A stretch of DNA of 34,118 nucleotides from Pseudoruminococcus sp964385235 (GCA_964385235.1 CAYLOD010000010.1:1-34118), one strand, 5' to 3'; counted from the stretch's first letter, positions 23,111 to 32,329 are shown. Notes: generated from the sequence alone by a model not told the origin. Numbers and translations are program-made.

Positions 23111-25609
23111 TTAAATATCATCGTCACTGTCGAAGTCCTCGTCGTCCCGGGTATCCTCAAGGCTGTCAATATCGTTTTCCTCCGTTTCGTGGGTAGCTCT
23201 CGACAATGTAACGACCTTGCCGCCCTCGGAAACTTTCATGACCTTTACGCCCTTTGACGGACGGGAGCATATCCTGATAGAGCTTGCCTGAATCCTGATT
23301 ATCACACCGTTGTCGGATATAAGTATAATATCGTCGTCAAGGTCAACGGACTTAATGGCCGCGACCTTGCCGTTTTTGTCGGTGTGATAGTTTATAACGC
23401 CATAACCGCCCCTCGACTGAACGCGGTAGTCATCGGCCGGTGAAAGCCTCCCGAAGCCTGTTTCCGAAACAGTGAGGATATACGCGCCCTCGCGGAGCAT
23501 GGACATACCCACGACTTCATCATCATCTTTCAGGGTGATAGCCTTGACGCCGCGCGCCGTTCTGCTCATTGAGCGGACGTCTGTTTCATGGAAGCGGATA
23601 GCCATTCCGTTTCTCGTCGCGACCATAAGCTCCTTCTTGCCGTCGGTAAGGCGTACCCAAGCGAGTTCATCGTCCTCGTCAAGGTCTATAGCTATGATGC
23701 CGTTTCTTCTCGCGTTGCGGAACGAGTCGAGAGATGTGCGCTTAATAATTCCCTTTCTCGTTACCATTACGAGGTACTGTTCGCCCTCCTCCTCGCGCAC
23801 CTTTATCATAGACGTGACGTTCTCATCCGGAGAGAGAGGGAGCAGGTTGTTTATGTTTGTACCCTTTGAGTTTCTCGAACCCTCGGGTACTTCGTAGCAC
23901 TTGAGCTTGTACGCTCTGCCGAGGTTGGTAAAGAAAACAACGTTGTCATGGCTGTTGACGACAAACATTTCTTTCGCAACGTCCTCCTCGCGTCTGCTCA
24001 TGCCCGATATCCCTCTGCCGCCGCGCCGCTGAAGCTTGTATGTATCGCACTTCTGGCGCTTGACATAGCCGAACTCAGTGAGCGTGAGGACGCAGTCTTC
24101 ATAGGGGATCAGATCCTCAATATCGACTTCGCCGCTTACGGGCATTATCTCCGTTCTGCGCTCGTCATTATACTTTTTCCTGATAACGGCAAGCTCGTCC
24201 TTGATTATCGAGAACAGTCTTTCACTGTTTTGGAGAATATCTGTGAAGTCGGCTATCCTGATATTAAGCTGACCAAGCTCGTCCTCTATCTTTGCGCGCT
24301 CCAGACCGGAAAGCTGTCCGAGTCTCATGGACACTATCGCCTGTGTCTGAGCGTCGTCAAGTCCGAATTTCTCACCGAGCCTCAGCTTCGCTGTCGGCTG
24401 GTCCTTTGACGAACGGATTATAGCTATAACCTCGTCTATAAAGTCAATGGCTTTTTTCAAGCCCTCAAGAATATGCTTGCGCTCCTCCGCTTTCCTAAGG
24501 TCAAATATTGTCCGCCTCGTGACAACATCGACCTGAAAGTCGATATAAGCCTTTATCATCTCCTTGAGAGTGAGCAGCTTCGGCTCTCCGTTTACAATAG
24601 CTATCATTATCGCGCCGAAAGTTATCTGCATCTGCGTATATGAATAAAGCTGATTGAGGACTATCTGCGGCGAGGCGTCCTTTTTTATGTCGATAACTAT
24701 ATGCATACCGTTGCGGTCGGAGTGATCCTCAATATTCGAGATACCCTCAATCCGCTTATCCTTTGCCATTCCCGCTATAGATTCAATAAGCCGTGCTTTG
24801 TTGACCTGATACGGAAGTTCGGACACTATAATCTTAAATCTGTTTTTCTCCTCGACTATTTCCGCTCTCGCTCTCACGGTTATTCTGCCTCTGCCCGTCG
24901 CGTAAGCCGCCCTTATGCCGCTTTGACCCATTATAATGCCCGCTGTCGGGAAGTCGGGACCCTTAATATACTCCATAAGCTCGTCAAGCGTCGCGTCGGG
25001 GTTGTCGATAAGGCAAGACACAGCGTCTATGACCTCGCCGAGATTGTGCGGGGGTATATTCGTAGCCATGCCTACGGCTATGCCCGTAGAACCGTTCACG
25101 AGCAGATTCGGAAAGCGTGAGGGCAGTACCTCCGGCTCCTGTCTTGAATCGTCATAATTCGGCAGGAAATTAACCGTTTCCTTTTCTATGTCGGTGAGCA
25201 TTTCGACGCTTATTTTGCTCATTCTCGCCTCGGTATAACGGTAGGCGGCGGGCGGATCTCCGTCAACCGAGCCGAAGTTACCGTGACCGTCAACGAGCAT
25301 ATATCTCATCGAGAAATCCTGCGCCAGACGCACGAGAGCGTCATAAACGGACGCATCTCCGTGCGGGTGGTACCTGCCGAGAACGTTTCCGACAGTCGTC
25401 GCGCACTTTTTGTAAGGTTTGTCGGGCGTGAGGTTGTCCTCGAACTGAGAATACAATATCCTCCTGTGGACGGGCTTGAGCCCGTCGCGCACGTCGGGCA
25501 GAGCCCTTGAAACTATGACCGACATCGAGTATTCGAGGAACGATTTTTTCATCTCTCTGTCTATATCTACGTTTATTATTTTTTTATCCTGACTGTTAAA
25601 TTCTTCCAT
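23111..25609 (-). CDS. gyrA: DNA gyrase subunit A
   Basis: 832 residues. With GyrB it introduces negative supercoils using ATP. The winged-helix/tower core is at about 1-500, with the catalytic Tyr125 in YRYTEARM. The beta-pinwheel C-terminal domain carries the GyrA box QRRGGRG (near 540), which wraps DNA and marks gyrase rather than topoisomerase IV. The tail is very acidic, with repeated Asp/Glu. In the quinolone-binding region HPHGDASVYD (81-90), Ala86 and Ser87 take the places of Escherichia coli Ser83 and Ala84, while Asp90 (Asp87) is kept. AAGGGAG lies about 11 bases before the ATG. It is the last gene of the long dnaN-gyrA cluster, separated from gyrB by four small genes. Confidence 0.97.
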   Translation of the reverse strand: MEEFNSQDKKIINVDIDREMKKSFLEYSMSVIVSRALPDVRDGLKPVHRRILYSQFEDNLTPDKPYKKCATTVGNVLGRYHPHGDASVYDALVRLAQDFSMRYMLVDGHGNFGSVDGDPPAAYRYTEARMSKISVEMLTDIEKETVNFLPNYDDSRQEPEVLPSRFPNLLVNGSTGIAVGMATNIPPHNLGEVIDAVSCLIDNPDATLDELMEYIKGPDFPTAGIIMGQSGIRAAYATGRGRITVRARAEIVEEKNRFKIIVSELPYQVNKARLIESIAGMAKDKRIEGISNIEDHSDRNGMHIVIDIKKDASPQIVLNQLYSYTQMQITFGAIMIAIVNGEPKLLTLKEMIKAYIDFQVDVVTRRTIFDLRKAEERKHILEGLKKAIDFIDEVIAIIRSSKDQPTAKLRLGEKFGLDDAQTQAIVSMRLGQLSGLERAKIEDELGQLNIRIADFTDILQNSERLFSIIKDELAVIRKKYNDERRTEIMPVSGEVDIEDLIPYEDCVLTLTEFGYVKRQKCDTYKLQRRGGRGISGMSRREEDVAKEMFVVNSHDNVVFFTNLGRAYKLKCYEVPEGSRNSKGTNINNLLPLSPDENVTSMIKVREEEGEQYLVMVTRKGIIKRTSLDSFRNARRNGIIAIDLDEDDELAWVRLTDGKKELMVATRNGMAIRFHETDVRSMSRTARGVKAITLKDDDEVVGMSMLREGAYILTVSETGFGRLSPADDYRVQSRGGYGVINYHTDKNGKVAAIKSVDLDDDIILISDNGVIIRIQASSIRICSRPSKGVKVMKVSEGGKVVTLSRATHETEENDIDSLEDTRDDEDFDSDDDI

Positions 25610-25647
25610 TTCTTCAGCAGCTCCCTTAAAATTACTACCGGCTTATA

Positions 25648-26208
25648 CTACGCTATTTTTTTATATTTTTGTCCGATAATCTCCCGCAGCCTTTCGAGAG
25701 ATTTCTCGTCCTTTTCGGAAAAAAGGCGCTTTGGAACGGATATAAAGTCGTTTTTGTCGAAATAAAGTATTATAACGTTTTTATCCTCTAAAACATAGTA
25801 AAGGCATTTATACGGGATATTCCCCTTGTATCTGTCGGACAGTATTTTCACACTGTCCTCATAAAACATCACGTTTCTTGAAACGAATTTATCCTTATTC
25901 GCGTTATAAATCTTTTTCGCCTTTGACCTTGTCATAGACGGATTTATCACGTCATGATAGGAAACAAGAAACAAACCTATCACTATAAGCAGCACCCAGC
26001 AGAAGTTCTTTATAAAGCCGCCGCCCACGAATATAAGCGTGAAAATTCCGCAGAATACAGCTGTCAGACCCAATACTGTCATTATCACTCTGTCAAGCGT
26101 TTTGGTTTCATATTTAAGCTGCGCCATGTCAGTATAAATATAGTCGTATTCTGTTGTAAGGTAGTCCGCGGTAAGTATCGGGGTGTTGTTTTCCATATCA
26201 TCTCTCAC
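25648..26208 (-). CDS. YcxB-like membrane protein
   Basis: 186 residues. Two hydrophobic segments (about 42-64 and 67-86) form a hairpin. A soluble C-terminal part (about 95-186) follows, with SRNVMFYEDSVKI, then VLEDKNVIILYFDKNDFISVPKRLF. This strand pattern is typical of the YcxB-like family (PF14317), of unknown function. The GTG start at 26208 overlaps the stop of the preceding gene by four bases (GTGA), pointing to translational coupling. ATG 26196 is an alternative. It shares its layout with the next two YcxB-like proteins of the cluster, which probably arose by duplication. Its place between gyrB and gyrA says nothing firm about its role. Confidence 0.7.
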   Translation of the reverse strand: MRDDMENNTPILTADYLTTEYDYIYTDMAQLKYETKTLDRVIMTVLGLTAVFCGIFTLIFVGGGFIKNFCWVLLIVIGLFLVSYHDVINPSMTRSKAKKIYNANKDKFVSRNVMFYEDSVKILSDRYKGNIPYKCLYYVLEDKNVIILYFDKNDFISVPKRLFSEKDEKSLERLREIIGQKYKKIA

Positions 26209-26771
26209 TTCTTCAGCTTTCGGTATTTCACTGTCATAGTTCTCTTGAAAAAATCTCTCAGACGTTCTGTTTCATCATCGCCGATACATTTTTTCGATAT
26301 AATTATCAGCCTTTTGCTGTAATCGCACATCAACAGGAAGTATTCGTCCGTTTCTATACAATCCGTCATATCTGTCCAGTAGCCGCACAGCGTTTCATAT
26401 TTATTTTGCAGCGTATACCCGTCGCGTGTAACGGTTATTCTTTCACTTTCACACAGCATATGGGAGCTTTTGTAGATATGCTCCCCCTCGAGCGTTATCC
26501 TCTTTGGCAGAATAAACAGATAGTACGTCATCATGTACAGGCATATTATACATATGCCGAGCGGAACGGGATTCGCGCTTATATTAAACTTATTGACAGA
26601 CATATAAAACATACTAAACAGCCACACAACAAAGAACACCGACGCTTTCCATTCCTTGCCCCTGAGCCTGCCCCTGCGCATATGAGCGAGCATATATGCC
26701 CTGCTGTACATATGAATGGATACTTTATTATTTTCTATCGTCATTATATGGCTGTTATATGTATCCGCCAT
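26205..26771 (-). CDS. YcxB-like membrane protein
   Basis: 188 residues. A short N-terminal segment with MRRGRLRGKEWK leads into two hydrophobic segments (about 44-60 and 68-90). A C-terminal domain follows, with ESERITVTRDGYTL and DEYFLLMCDYSKRLIIISKKCI, then a helix RLRDFFKR. The order matches its downstream neighbour. GGGGGGAT lies just before the ATG. It begins 12 bases after the thioesterase stop and overlaps the next gene by four bases. Family assignment is by pattern only, and the function is unknown. Confidence 0.62.
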   Translation of the reverse strand: MADTYNSHIMTIENNKVSIHMYSRAYMLAHMRRGRLRGKEWKASVFFVVWLFSMFYMSVNKFNISANPVPLGICIICLYMMTYYLFILPKRITLEGEHIYKSSHMLCESERITVTRDGYTLQNKYETLCGYWTDMTDCIETDEYFLLMCDYSKRLIIISKKCIGDDETERLRDFFKRTMTVKYRKLKK

Positions 26772-26783
26772 AATATCCCCCCG

Positions 26784-27197
26784 TTATTCGGTAATCGCGG
26801 AGCTTAAAAGCTCGTACAGCTTCGGGTCGAATTTCTTCATATTTACCGGAGCGAATGTCCCGCTGTTCACAAAGCCGTGTACCGTCGCGCCCTCCGCGCA
26901 CAATGTGCCGTCCCTTATGACGCGGTAGTGAAATTCTATCTTAGCCGCTCTGATACTGCGGACGGCGGTTTCTACCGTCACCCTGTCCTCGTACTTAACC
27001 GGAATGATATATTTGCATTCGAGAGATACAAGCGGCATCATAACTCCGTTTTTCTCAAGCTGTGTATACGTTATCCCCAGCATTTTAATAAAGTCGGTTC
27101 TGCCGACCTCGAACCATACGGGATATACGGAATGATGAACGATCCCCATCTGGTCTGTTTCGGCATAGCGCGCGACGATATCGGATTTACACTTCAT
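26784..27197 (-). CDS. Hotdog-fold acyl-CoA thioesterase, YbgC/FadM type
   Basis: 137 residues, the normal size. The segment RYAETDQMGIVHHSVYPVWFE (about 10-30) has the family pattern with the catalytic Asp in ETDQMGIVHH and the conserved Tyr and Trp-Phe-Glu that follow. The central helix and the five-stranded sheet of a 4HBT hotdog fold fit the rest. Members hydrolyse short-chain or aromatic acyl-CoA in the cytoplasm. GAGGGAGAT lies a few bases before the ATG. It sits between YcxB-like genes in the gyrase cluster with short gaps, so it is probably co-transcribed. The substrate cannot be told. Confidence 0.88.
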   Translation of the reverse strand: MKCKSDIVARYAETDQMGIVHHSVYPVWFEVGRTDFIKMLGITYTQLEKNGVMMPLVSLECKYIIPVKYEDRVTVETAVRSIRAAKIEFHYRVIRDGTLCAEGATVHGFVNSGTFAPVNMKKFDPKLYELLSSAITE

Positions 27198-27208
27198 ATT
27201 TATCTCCC

Positions 27209-27901
27209 TCAGTCATATTCATCTGCCGACGGCTTTGTCCCCGCGAAGAGTATCGCCTTTATTTCGGGTAAATAGTCGGGCTCGATAGCCCTTTCGGGTA
27301 TGGCGAAACTCCTGTTCTCCTCGGCGAAAATCATAATAATATTGTCAAACTCAAGTATGCGGCTCGTGCCGTCAAGCTTGATGGACCACTCGCCGCCATC
27401 TTTTCCTATTTCAATAATATCGGGAAATATCTCCGCCTCGATAGTCCTCCCGTCGGCTAAACTTTTGGCGGTGTTTTTCATATGAACCGCAGGTACTGTC
27501 AGCATCAGCGCGATAAGCGCGAGGCTTATAAAGCCGAATACCATATTTGCCGTATTGCCGCCCGTAAAATACAGCACAAAAAACAGTGCGGCAAGCAACC
27601 CGAGTATAATCGCCCTGAGAGCCTGAAACTTATACATTCCGCTGTGTTTAAGACACTTATAATATTCATCGGCGGTTATGACATATGACAGCTTAATTCC
27701 CGCCATGGGTGTTTCGTATTCCTTCGCGTCGCCGTCCTCGACAAACTTCGCCTGCGAGCCGTCCCAGTCGCGGTTTTCCTCCTTGTCCTCTTCCTCCTGA
27801 GCGCGTTTCAGTTCCTCGGCCATTTGCGCAACCTCGGCTGTTTCCCTGTCACATATTTTATGATTATCATCACGGCTGTTTTCCGTGTCAAATTCTTTCA
27901 T
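27209..27901 (-). CDS. YcxB-like membrane protein with an acidic N-terminal extension
   Basis: 230 residues. An unusual hydrophilic, Glu/Asp-rich N-terminus (1-70, with a run KRAQEEEDKEENRDWD) is likely coiled or disordered. The YcxB-like unit follows: two hydrophobic segments (about 98-113 and 120-140), then EIFPDIIEIGKDGGEWSI, FDNIIMIFAEENRSFAIPERAI. A GGAGG lies 14 bases before the ATG, longer than usual, with a GCGGA/TCCGC hairpin just upstream that may shorten the effective distance. It is the first gene after gyrB, 101 bases away. Function unknown. Confidence 0.65.
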   Translation of the reverse strand: MKEFDTENSRDDNHKICDRETAEVAQMAEELKRAQEEEDKEENRDWDGSQAKFVEDGDAKEYETPMAGIKLSYVITADEYYKCLKHSGMYKFQALRAIILGLLAALFFVLYFTGGNTANMVFGFISLALIALMLTVPAVHMKNTAKSLADGRTIEAEIFPDIIEIGKDGGEWSIKLDGTSRILEFDNIIMIFAEENRSFAIPERAIEPDYLPEIKAILFAGTKPSADEYD

Positions 27902-28002
27902 ATAATTCTCATATTCCTCCCGGCGGAATATCTCCGCTCACATGATTAAAACTTATAAAACATATCCGTCCGCACCTTGACGAAAAAATCCCCGTTGAAT
28001 CT

Positions 28003-29940
28003 TTAAACATCAAAATTTTGAACGTACTTTGCGTTTTTCTCTATAAATTCTCTTCTCGGCTCCACTTTGTCGCCCATAAGTATGGTGAAAGTTTCATCGG
28101 CGAGAGTAGCGTCTTCCATCTCTACCCTGAGCATTATCCTTGTTTCGGGGTTCATGGTCGTTTCCCAAAGTTGTTCGGAGTCCATCTCGCCAAGACCTTT
28201 ATATCTCTGTATTTCCGCCTTGCCGAGTTCGCTCATTATCTTATCCCTTTCCTTGTCGGAATAAGCATAGTGGTGCTGCTTGTTTTTTGTCAGCCTGTAG
28301 AGCGGCGGCTGCGCGAGATATATATGTCCTTCCTCGATAAGGGGACGCATGAACCTGAAAAAGAACGTCAGCAGAAGCGTCCTTATATGCGAGCCGTCGA
28401 CATCGGCATCAGCCATGATTATTATTTTGCCGTAGCGCAGCTTCGATATATCAAAGTCGTCGCCTATGCCGCAACCGAGAGCCGTAATTACGGGCATCAG
28501 CTTGTCGTTTCCGTATACTCTGTCAAGACGCGCCTTTTCTACATTAAGCATCTTTCCCCACAGTGGGAGTATCGCCTGAAAGCGTCTGTCGCGGCCGCCC
28601 TTTGCCGAGCCTCCCGCGGAATCTCCCTCGACGATATATATTTCCGTTTCCTCTGTATCTCTCGACTGACAGTCGACGAGCTTGCCCGGCATAGCCGCGC
28701 CCTCCATCGCCGTCTTTCTGCGCGCCAAGTCGCGGGCTTTCCGCGCGGCGTCCCTCGCGCGGGCGGCCATAAGCGCCTTGTCAAATATCGCGCGGGCGGT
28801 CGCGGGGTTTTCCTCAAGGTAGGCGGACAGCTTTTCCGTTATGAGTTTTTCCACAAAGCCTCTCACAAACGTACTGCCGAGCTTTGCCTTTGTCTGTCCC
28901 TCGAACTGCGCTTCCTTGAGCTTGACGCTGATTATAGCCGTCAGACCCTCTCTTACGTCCTCGCCCGACAGATTCCTGTCGTTTTCCTTGAGAATATTAA
29001 ACTTTCTCGCGTAGTCGTTCATCACTTTTGTGAGCGCGCGCTTAAAGCCCTCCTCATGGGTGCCGCCGTCCGTCGTGTGTATATTGTTCGCAAACGAGAG
29101 AATAAGCTCGTTATAGCTTTCGTTGTACTGCATCGCTATCTCTACCGAAGCGGAATCGTCCTCCATGCTCCCCTCAAAGTGTATTATATCGGGGTGTATC
29201 ACGTCGAGAGAGCGTTTTTTGTGAATATATTCTACAAAGTTTGAAACGCCGCCCTTGTAGAGAAAATTATTCTTCACAATATTCTGCGGATCGCGCTCGT
29301 CGCGGATCTCAATATGTATGCCCGCGTTGAGAAAGCTCTGCTCGCGCAGATGCGTTTCGAGCACATCATATTCATAAACTTCCGTTTCCGTAAATATAAG
29401 CGGATCGGCTTTAAAAGTTATCTCCGTACCCCTTTCCGAGCCCTTGCCTATTATTTCAAGATCGGATACGATATTGCCGCGTTCATAGCGCTGTCTGTAA
29501 ATATTTTCGCCGTCGCAGACTTTTACCTCAAGCCACTGTGAAAGCGCGTTTACAACAGACGCGCCGACGCCGTGCAGACCGCCCGAAACCTTGTATCCTC
29601 CTCCGCCGAACTTGCCCCCCGCGTGAAGCACCGTAAAGACGACCGTCACGGCGGGTATTCCCATCTTAGGCTGAATGCCTACGGGTATTCCTCGTCCGTT
29701 GTCCCTTACCCTGATAATATTTCCGGGCAGTATAACGACCTCTATTTTATCGCAATATCCCGCGAGAGCCTCATCTATCGAGTTGTCTACTATTTCATAG
29801 ACAAGGTGATGAAGTCCCCTCGGCCCCGTAGAACCGATATACATACCGGGACGCTTCCTGACAGCCTCAAGGCCCTCTAACACCTGAATATCGTCCGCGC
29901 CGTATTCCTGATCAGTTTTTGTAATATCGTTATTATCCAA
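28003..29940 (-). CDS. gyrB: DNA gyrase subunit B
   Basis: 645 residues from a TTG start at 29940. The longer frame back to 29955 would begin inside the GGAGG ribosome binding site (29950-29954), which lies 7 bases before this TTG. The GHKL ATPase domain has EIVDNSIDEAL (ATP-binding Glu/Asn), RDNGRGIPV and GGLHGVGASVVNALS. The transducer domain follows. The TOPRIM domain has EIYIVEGDSAGGSAK and DADVDGSHIRTLLL, the Mg2+ acidic residues. The tail has QRYKGLGEM. No large insert is present, as expected for Gram-positive gyrase. It binds GyrA, encoded four genes downstream. Confidence 0.96.
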   Translation of the reverse strand: MDNNDITKTDQEYGADDIQVLEGLEAVRKRPGMYIGSTGPRGLHHLVYEIVDNSIDEALAGYCDKIEVVILPGNIIRVRDNGRGIPVGIQPKMGIPAVTVVFTVLHAGGKFGGGGYKVSGGLHGVGASVVNALSQWLEVKVCDGENIYRQRYERGNIVSDLEIIGKGSERGTEITFKADPLIFTETEVYEYDVLETHLREQSFLNAGIHIEIRDERDPQNIVKNNFLYKGGVSNFVEYIHKKRSLDVIHPDIIHFEGSMEDDSASVEIAMQYNESYNELILSFANNIHTTDGGTHEEGFKRALTKVMNDYARKFNILKENDRNLSGEDVREGLTAIISVKLKEAQFEGQTKAKLGSTFVRGFVEKLITEKLSAYLEENPATARAIFDKALMAARARDAARKARDLARRKTAMEGAAMPGKLVDCQSRDTEETEIYIVEGDSAGGSAKGGRDRRFQAILPLWGKMLNVEKARLDRVYGNDKLMPVITALGCGIGDDFDISKLRYGKIIIMADADVDGSHIRTLLLTFFFRFMRPLIEEGHIYLAQPPLYRLTKNKQHHYAYSDKERDKIMSELGKAEIQRYKGLGEMDSEQLWETTMNPETRIMLRVEMEDATLADETFTILMGDKVEPRREFIEKNAKYVQNFDV

Positions 29941-29979
29941 AATGACAACCTCCAAAATATGAAGTGTGAACCGAAATCT

Positions 29980-30291
29980 TTATTTTATTTTTTTGTATCG
30001 CACCGTAAACGGAAAAAGCAGTGTCGATAAAAGTACTATTGCCGCGTCGGATCCCGCGAGCAGAGGAATCGAAAGCCCTGTTGTTTCCTTTAAAAGAAAT
30101 ATGTTTATAATAATAAGAACCACACATTCTATCGAAATCAAAGCGGCGCGTCCTCCGATATATGAAACCTTGTATTCTTTTTTACAGTGATGACACTTTA
30201 TAACCTTGTCATGCGTTGTGCGCTTTACATCGCCGTACCGTTTCACTGCGCCGCAGTACGGGCAGGTCGGTAGTCTTAAAAAAAATTTCAT
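29980..30291 (-). CDS. Small membrane protein with N-terminal zinc ribbon
   Basis: 103 residues. CPYC (10-13) and CHHC (33-36) form a likely zinc ribbon (CxxC...CxxC). Two hydrophobic helices follow (about 50-67 and 74-96), then a basic end. It shares its architecture with the next upstream gene and may be its shortened paralogue. AGGA lies 9 bases before the ATG, and the gap to its upstream neighbour is 11 bases. The zinc ribbon would face the cytoplasm. Function unknown. Confidence 0.65.
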   Translation of the reverse strand: MKFFLRLPTCPYCGAVKRYGDVKRTTHDKVIKCHHCKKEYKVSYIGGRAALISIECVVLIIINIFLLKETTGLSIPLLAGSDAAIVLLSTLLFPFTVRYKKIK

Positions 30292-30302
30292 ATCTTAAAA
30301 TC

Positions 30303-30905
30303 CTAATGTGTTCCCGGTATGTCCGGACCGCCGCCGTTGCTCTCTCCGGACTTTTTGGCTGAATTGAATCTTTCCTTAAAGTCATTTCCAAGTTCCGTAC
30401 TCGCGTCATACGGCTCAAACTCGTCTGTACCGTAAATTTTCCCTGTGTTTATATATTCAGAGGAATATATATCTTCAGACACGCCGTCGTAATTTTCGCT
30501 GTTTTGTGCCTCCTGTTCCGCCTTTTTCTGCGCTTCTATAAAGACAGACTGCGTTTGGGTTATTTTCTTGTCCATGACTTTCTTTGTATATGATTTATCA
30601 GATGTGGGAACAAGTACCAGAAAAAACGGTACGACACAATAATATATTAAAAAAGGTATTATCACAATCAAAATTCCCCACAAATTGGAAAGATCTCCTA
30701 AAAATATATACAGAATAACAAGCAAAAACGAAAGAACGCAGGTTATACTCGTTACCGCGTAAATATTCCTGTCCAGCCCTATATTCGCAATACACCCGCA
30801 TCGTTTGCAGGTGTATTCACCTTTATTTTTAATAAAAAGAGAATCAAAATAGGAAACTTTTCCGCCGCAATACGGACATACCGCAAGTTCCATTTTTTTC
30901 TGCAT
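30303..30905 (-). CDS. Membrane protein with N-terminal zinc ribbon and acidic C-terminal tail
   Basis: 200 residues. CPYC (10-13) and CKRC (33-36) form a zinc ribbon with the same spacing as in the downstream gene. Two long hydrophobic helices (about 50-70 and 75-98) follow. A cytoplasmic tail (about 105-200) has a coiled stretch QKKAEQEAQN, then Tyr/Asp/Glu-rich and Gly-rich disorder. AGGGAG lies 8 bases before the ATG. It lies 14 bases after the RemB-like gene and is part of the replication gene cluster. Function unknown. Confidence 0.66.
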   Translation of the reverse strand: MQKKMELAVCPYCGGKVSYFDSLFIKNKGEYTCKRCGCIANIGLDRNIYAVTSITCVLSFLLVILYIFLGDLSNLWGILIVIIPFLIYYCVVPFFLVLVPTSDKSYTKKVMDKKITQTQSVFIEAQKKAEQEAQNSENYDGVSEDIYSSEYINTGKIYGTDEFEPYDASTELGNDFKERFNSAKKSGESNGGGPDIPGTH

Positions 30906-30919
30906 ATTTTCAGCTCCCT

Positions 30920-31183
30920 TTAAATTATGCTGTCAAGTCTTTTAATAATTGTTCCCGGTGAAAGGCGGCTTATATATACCACGTTTCTCCCGTTTTCAAT
31001 ACATATAATAAACGATCTCGGAAGGTCATATGACAGATACCTTACGCTTCCCTCAAGTTCTGAAGTCCTGAGAAACTCTCTCGTCCTTTTTGAAACTGTT
31101 GTTTTATCCATATCGAATATACCTAAGATATTTCTTTTTAAAATAACAGAATCCTGTTCCAAATGCAGATATAAGCTTTTCAT
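30920..31183 (-). CDS. remB: RemB/YaaB-like DUF370 protein
   Basis: 87 residues, the usual size. The family pattern is present: MKSLYLHLEQDSVI at the start, then GIFDMDKTTVSKRTREFL, and a final VVYISRLSPGTIIKRL. In Bacillus subtilis the equivalent gene (yaaB/remB) lies between recF and gyrB, exactly as here, though here two zinc-ribbon genes lie between it and gyrB. Its relative RemA is a DNA-binding activator of biofilm matrix genes; the role of RemB is less clear. It begins 7 bases after the recF stop. The ribosome binding site is weak, suggesting coupling to recF. Confidence 0.85.
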   Translation of the reverse strand: MKSLYLHLEQDSVILKRNILGIFDMDKTTVSKRTREFLRTSELEGSVRYLSYDLPRSFIICIENGRNVVYISRLSPGTIIKRLDSII

Positions 31184-31190
31184 AATTTCA

Positions 31191-32309
31191 TCACTTGACG
31201 GCAGCGGGCGTCACCGTTCCCGAATTTATATAGAACAGAGCCTTATTGCCCTGTTTAAGTTTTGTCATGATTTCGGACTCACAACACGTTATGAAAACCT
31301 GTTTTTGTGAAAGTTCGTTGAGCAGATAGTCCTGCCTTTTCATATCGAGTTCGCTCAAAACATCGTCAAGAAGTATTACGGGATTTTCTCCGTTTTCATA
31401 CTTCAGCACCGACGCCTCCGCGAGTTTCATCGCCAGAACAGCCGAACGCTGCTGACCCTGTGAGCCGAAACTGCGGGCGTTCTTGCCGTTTATCTCGACC
31501 GATATATCGTCCCTGTGAGGACCCGCGCCCGTACAGCCCTGATATATATCGTTCTGCTGACATTCCACAAGACCCTTATAAAGTTTATCTTTGAGAATAC
31601 AGGCGTCTTCGGCGGTTTCTTCCGCGTAGGAAAGTTTGTATGAAATATTCATTTTTTCGCTGCCCTTTGAAATTCCGTTATAATATTCTGCACAGTACTC
31701 CGAAAAATTTTTCATATACAGTATCCTTTCCCTCGATACGAGCGCACCCTGCGCGGACAGTCTTTCGTCCCATATTTCAAGTATATCCATAAGTTCGCTG
31801 TGGTACTTTATATCCTTGAGCAGAGCGTTTCTCTCCGCAAGTATTTTCTGATATTTTGAAAGAACCGAGGAGTACGACGGCTTTATCTGGCATATAGCCG
31901 CGTCTATGAATCTCCGCCTTTCCTCTGGGCCGTTCTTTATAAGCGTCAGGTGATCGGGAGAAAAAACAACGCAGCAGAAACTGCCCGCAATCTGGGATAT
32001 ATAACTTTTTTTAACGTCGTTAAGCTCGGCATATCTTCTGCCTCCCTTTATCATAATTTTGATTTCCTGTTCACGTTCTCCCGCTTCAAATTTTAGACGA
32101 ATCTTCGCAAAATCACTGTCGAATTTTACGAGTTCATTTTCTTTTGAGCCGCGGAACGATCTCCCTCCCGTAAAAAGCCACAGGCATTCGAGCAGATTTG
32201 TTTTACCTTGAGCATTGTCACCATATATCACATTTATTCCATTTGACGGAAAAATACTGTTATTTTTCAGGTTTCTGTAGTTTTCAAATGTAAACTCTTT
32301 AACTGTCAA
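31191..32309 (-). CDS. recF: DNA replication and repair protein RecF
   Basis: 372 residues. An SMC-like ATPase that helps load RecA at gaps together with RecO and RecR. The Walker A motif GDNAQGKT is at 30-37. The ABC signature GSQGQQRS is at 282-289. The Walker B motif VILLDDVLSELD is at 311-322. The N-terminus (LTVKEFTFENYRNL) matches the family, with TTG as start codon (32309) and GGAGG 12 bases upstream. It lies 20 bases after the S4-domain gene, in the usual dnaN-S4-recF order. Confidence 0.96.
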   Translation of the reverse strand: MTVKEFTFENYRNLKNNSIFPSNGINVIYGDNAQGKTNLLECLWLFTGGRSFRGSKENELVKFDSDFAKIRLKFEAGEREQEIKIMIKGGRRYAELNDVKKSYISQIAGSFCCVVFSPDHLTLIKNGPEERRRFIDAAICQIKPSYSSVLSKYQKILAERNALLKDIKYHSELMDILEIWDERLSAQGALVSRERILYMKNFSEYCAEYYNGISKGSEKMNISYKLSYAEETAEDACILKDKLYKGLVECQQNDIYQGCTGAGPHRDDISVEINGKNARSFGSQGQQRSAVLAMKLAEASVLKYENGENPVILLDDVLSELDMKRQDYLLNELSQKQVFITCCESEIMTKLKQGNKALFYINSGTVTPAAVK

Positions 32310-32329
32310 ATTATATCGGAACCTCCGAA

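Noticed and set aside
28018..29244. 408-residue open frame antisense to gyrB
   Set aside because: Shadow frame of a strongly conserved gene. The composition is unlike a real protein and it has no start signal.
29941..29955. gyrB start at 29955
   Set aside because: That TTG is part of the GGAGG ribosome binding site. The TTG at 29940 is correctly spaced from it.
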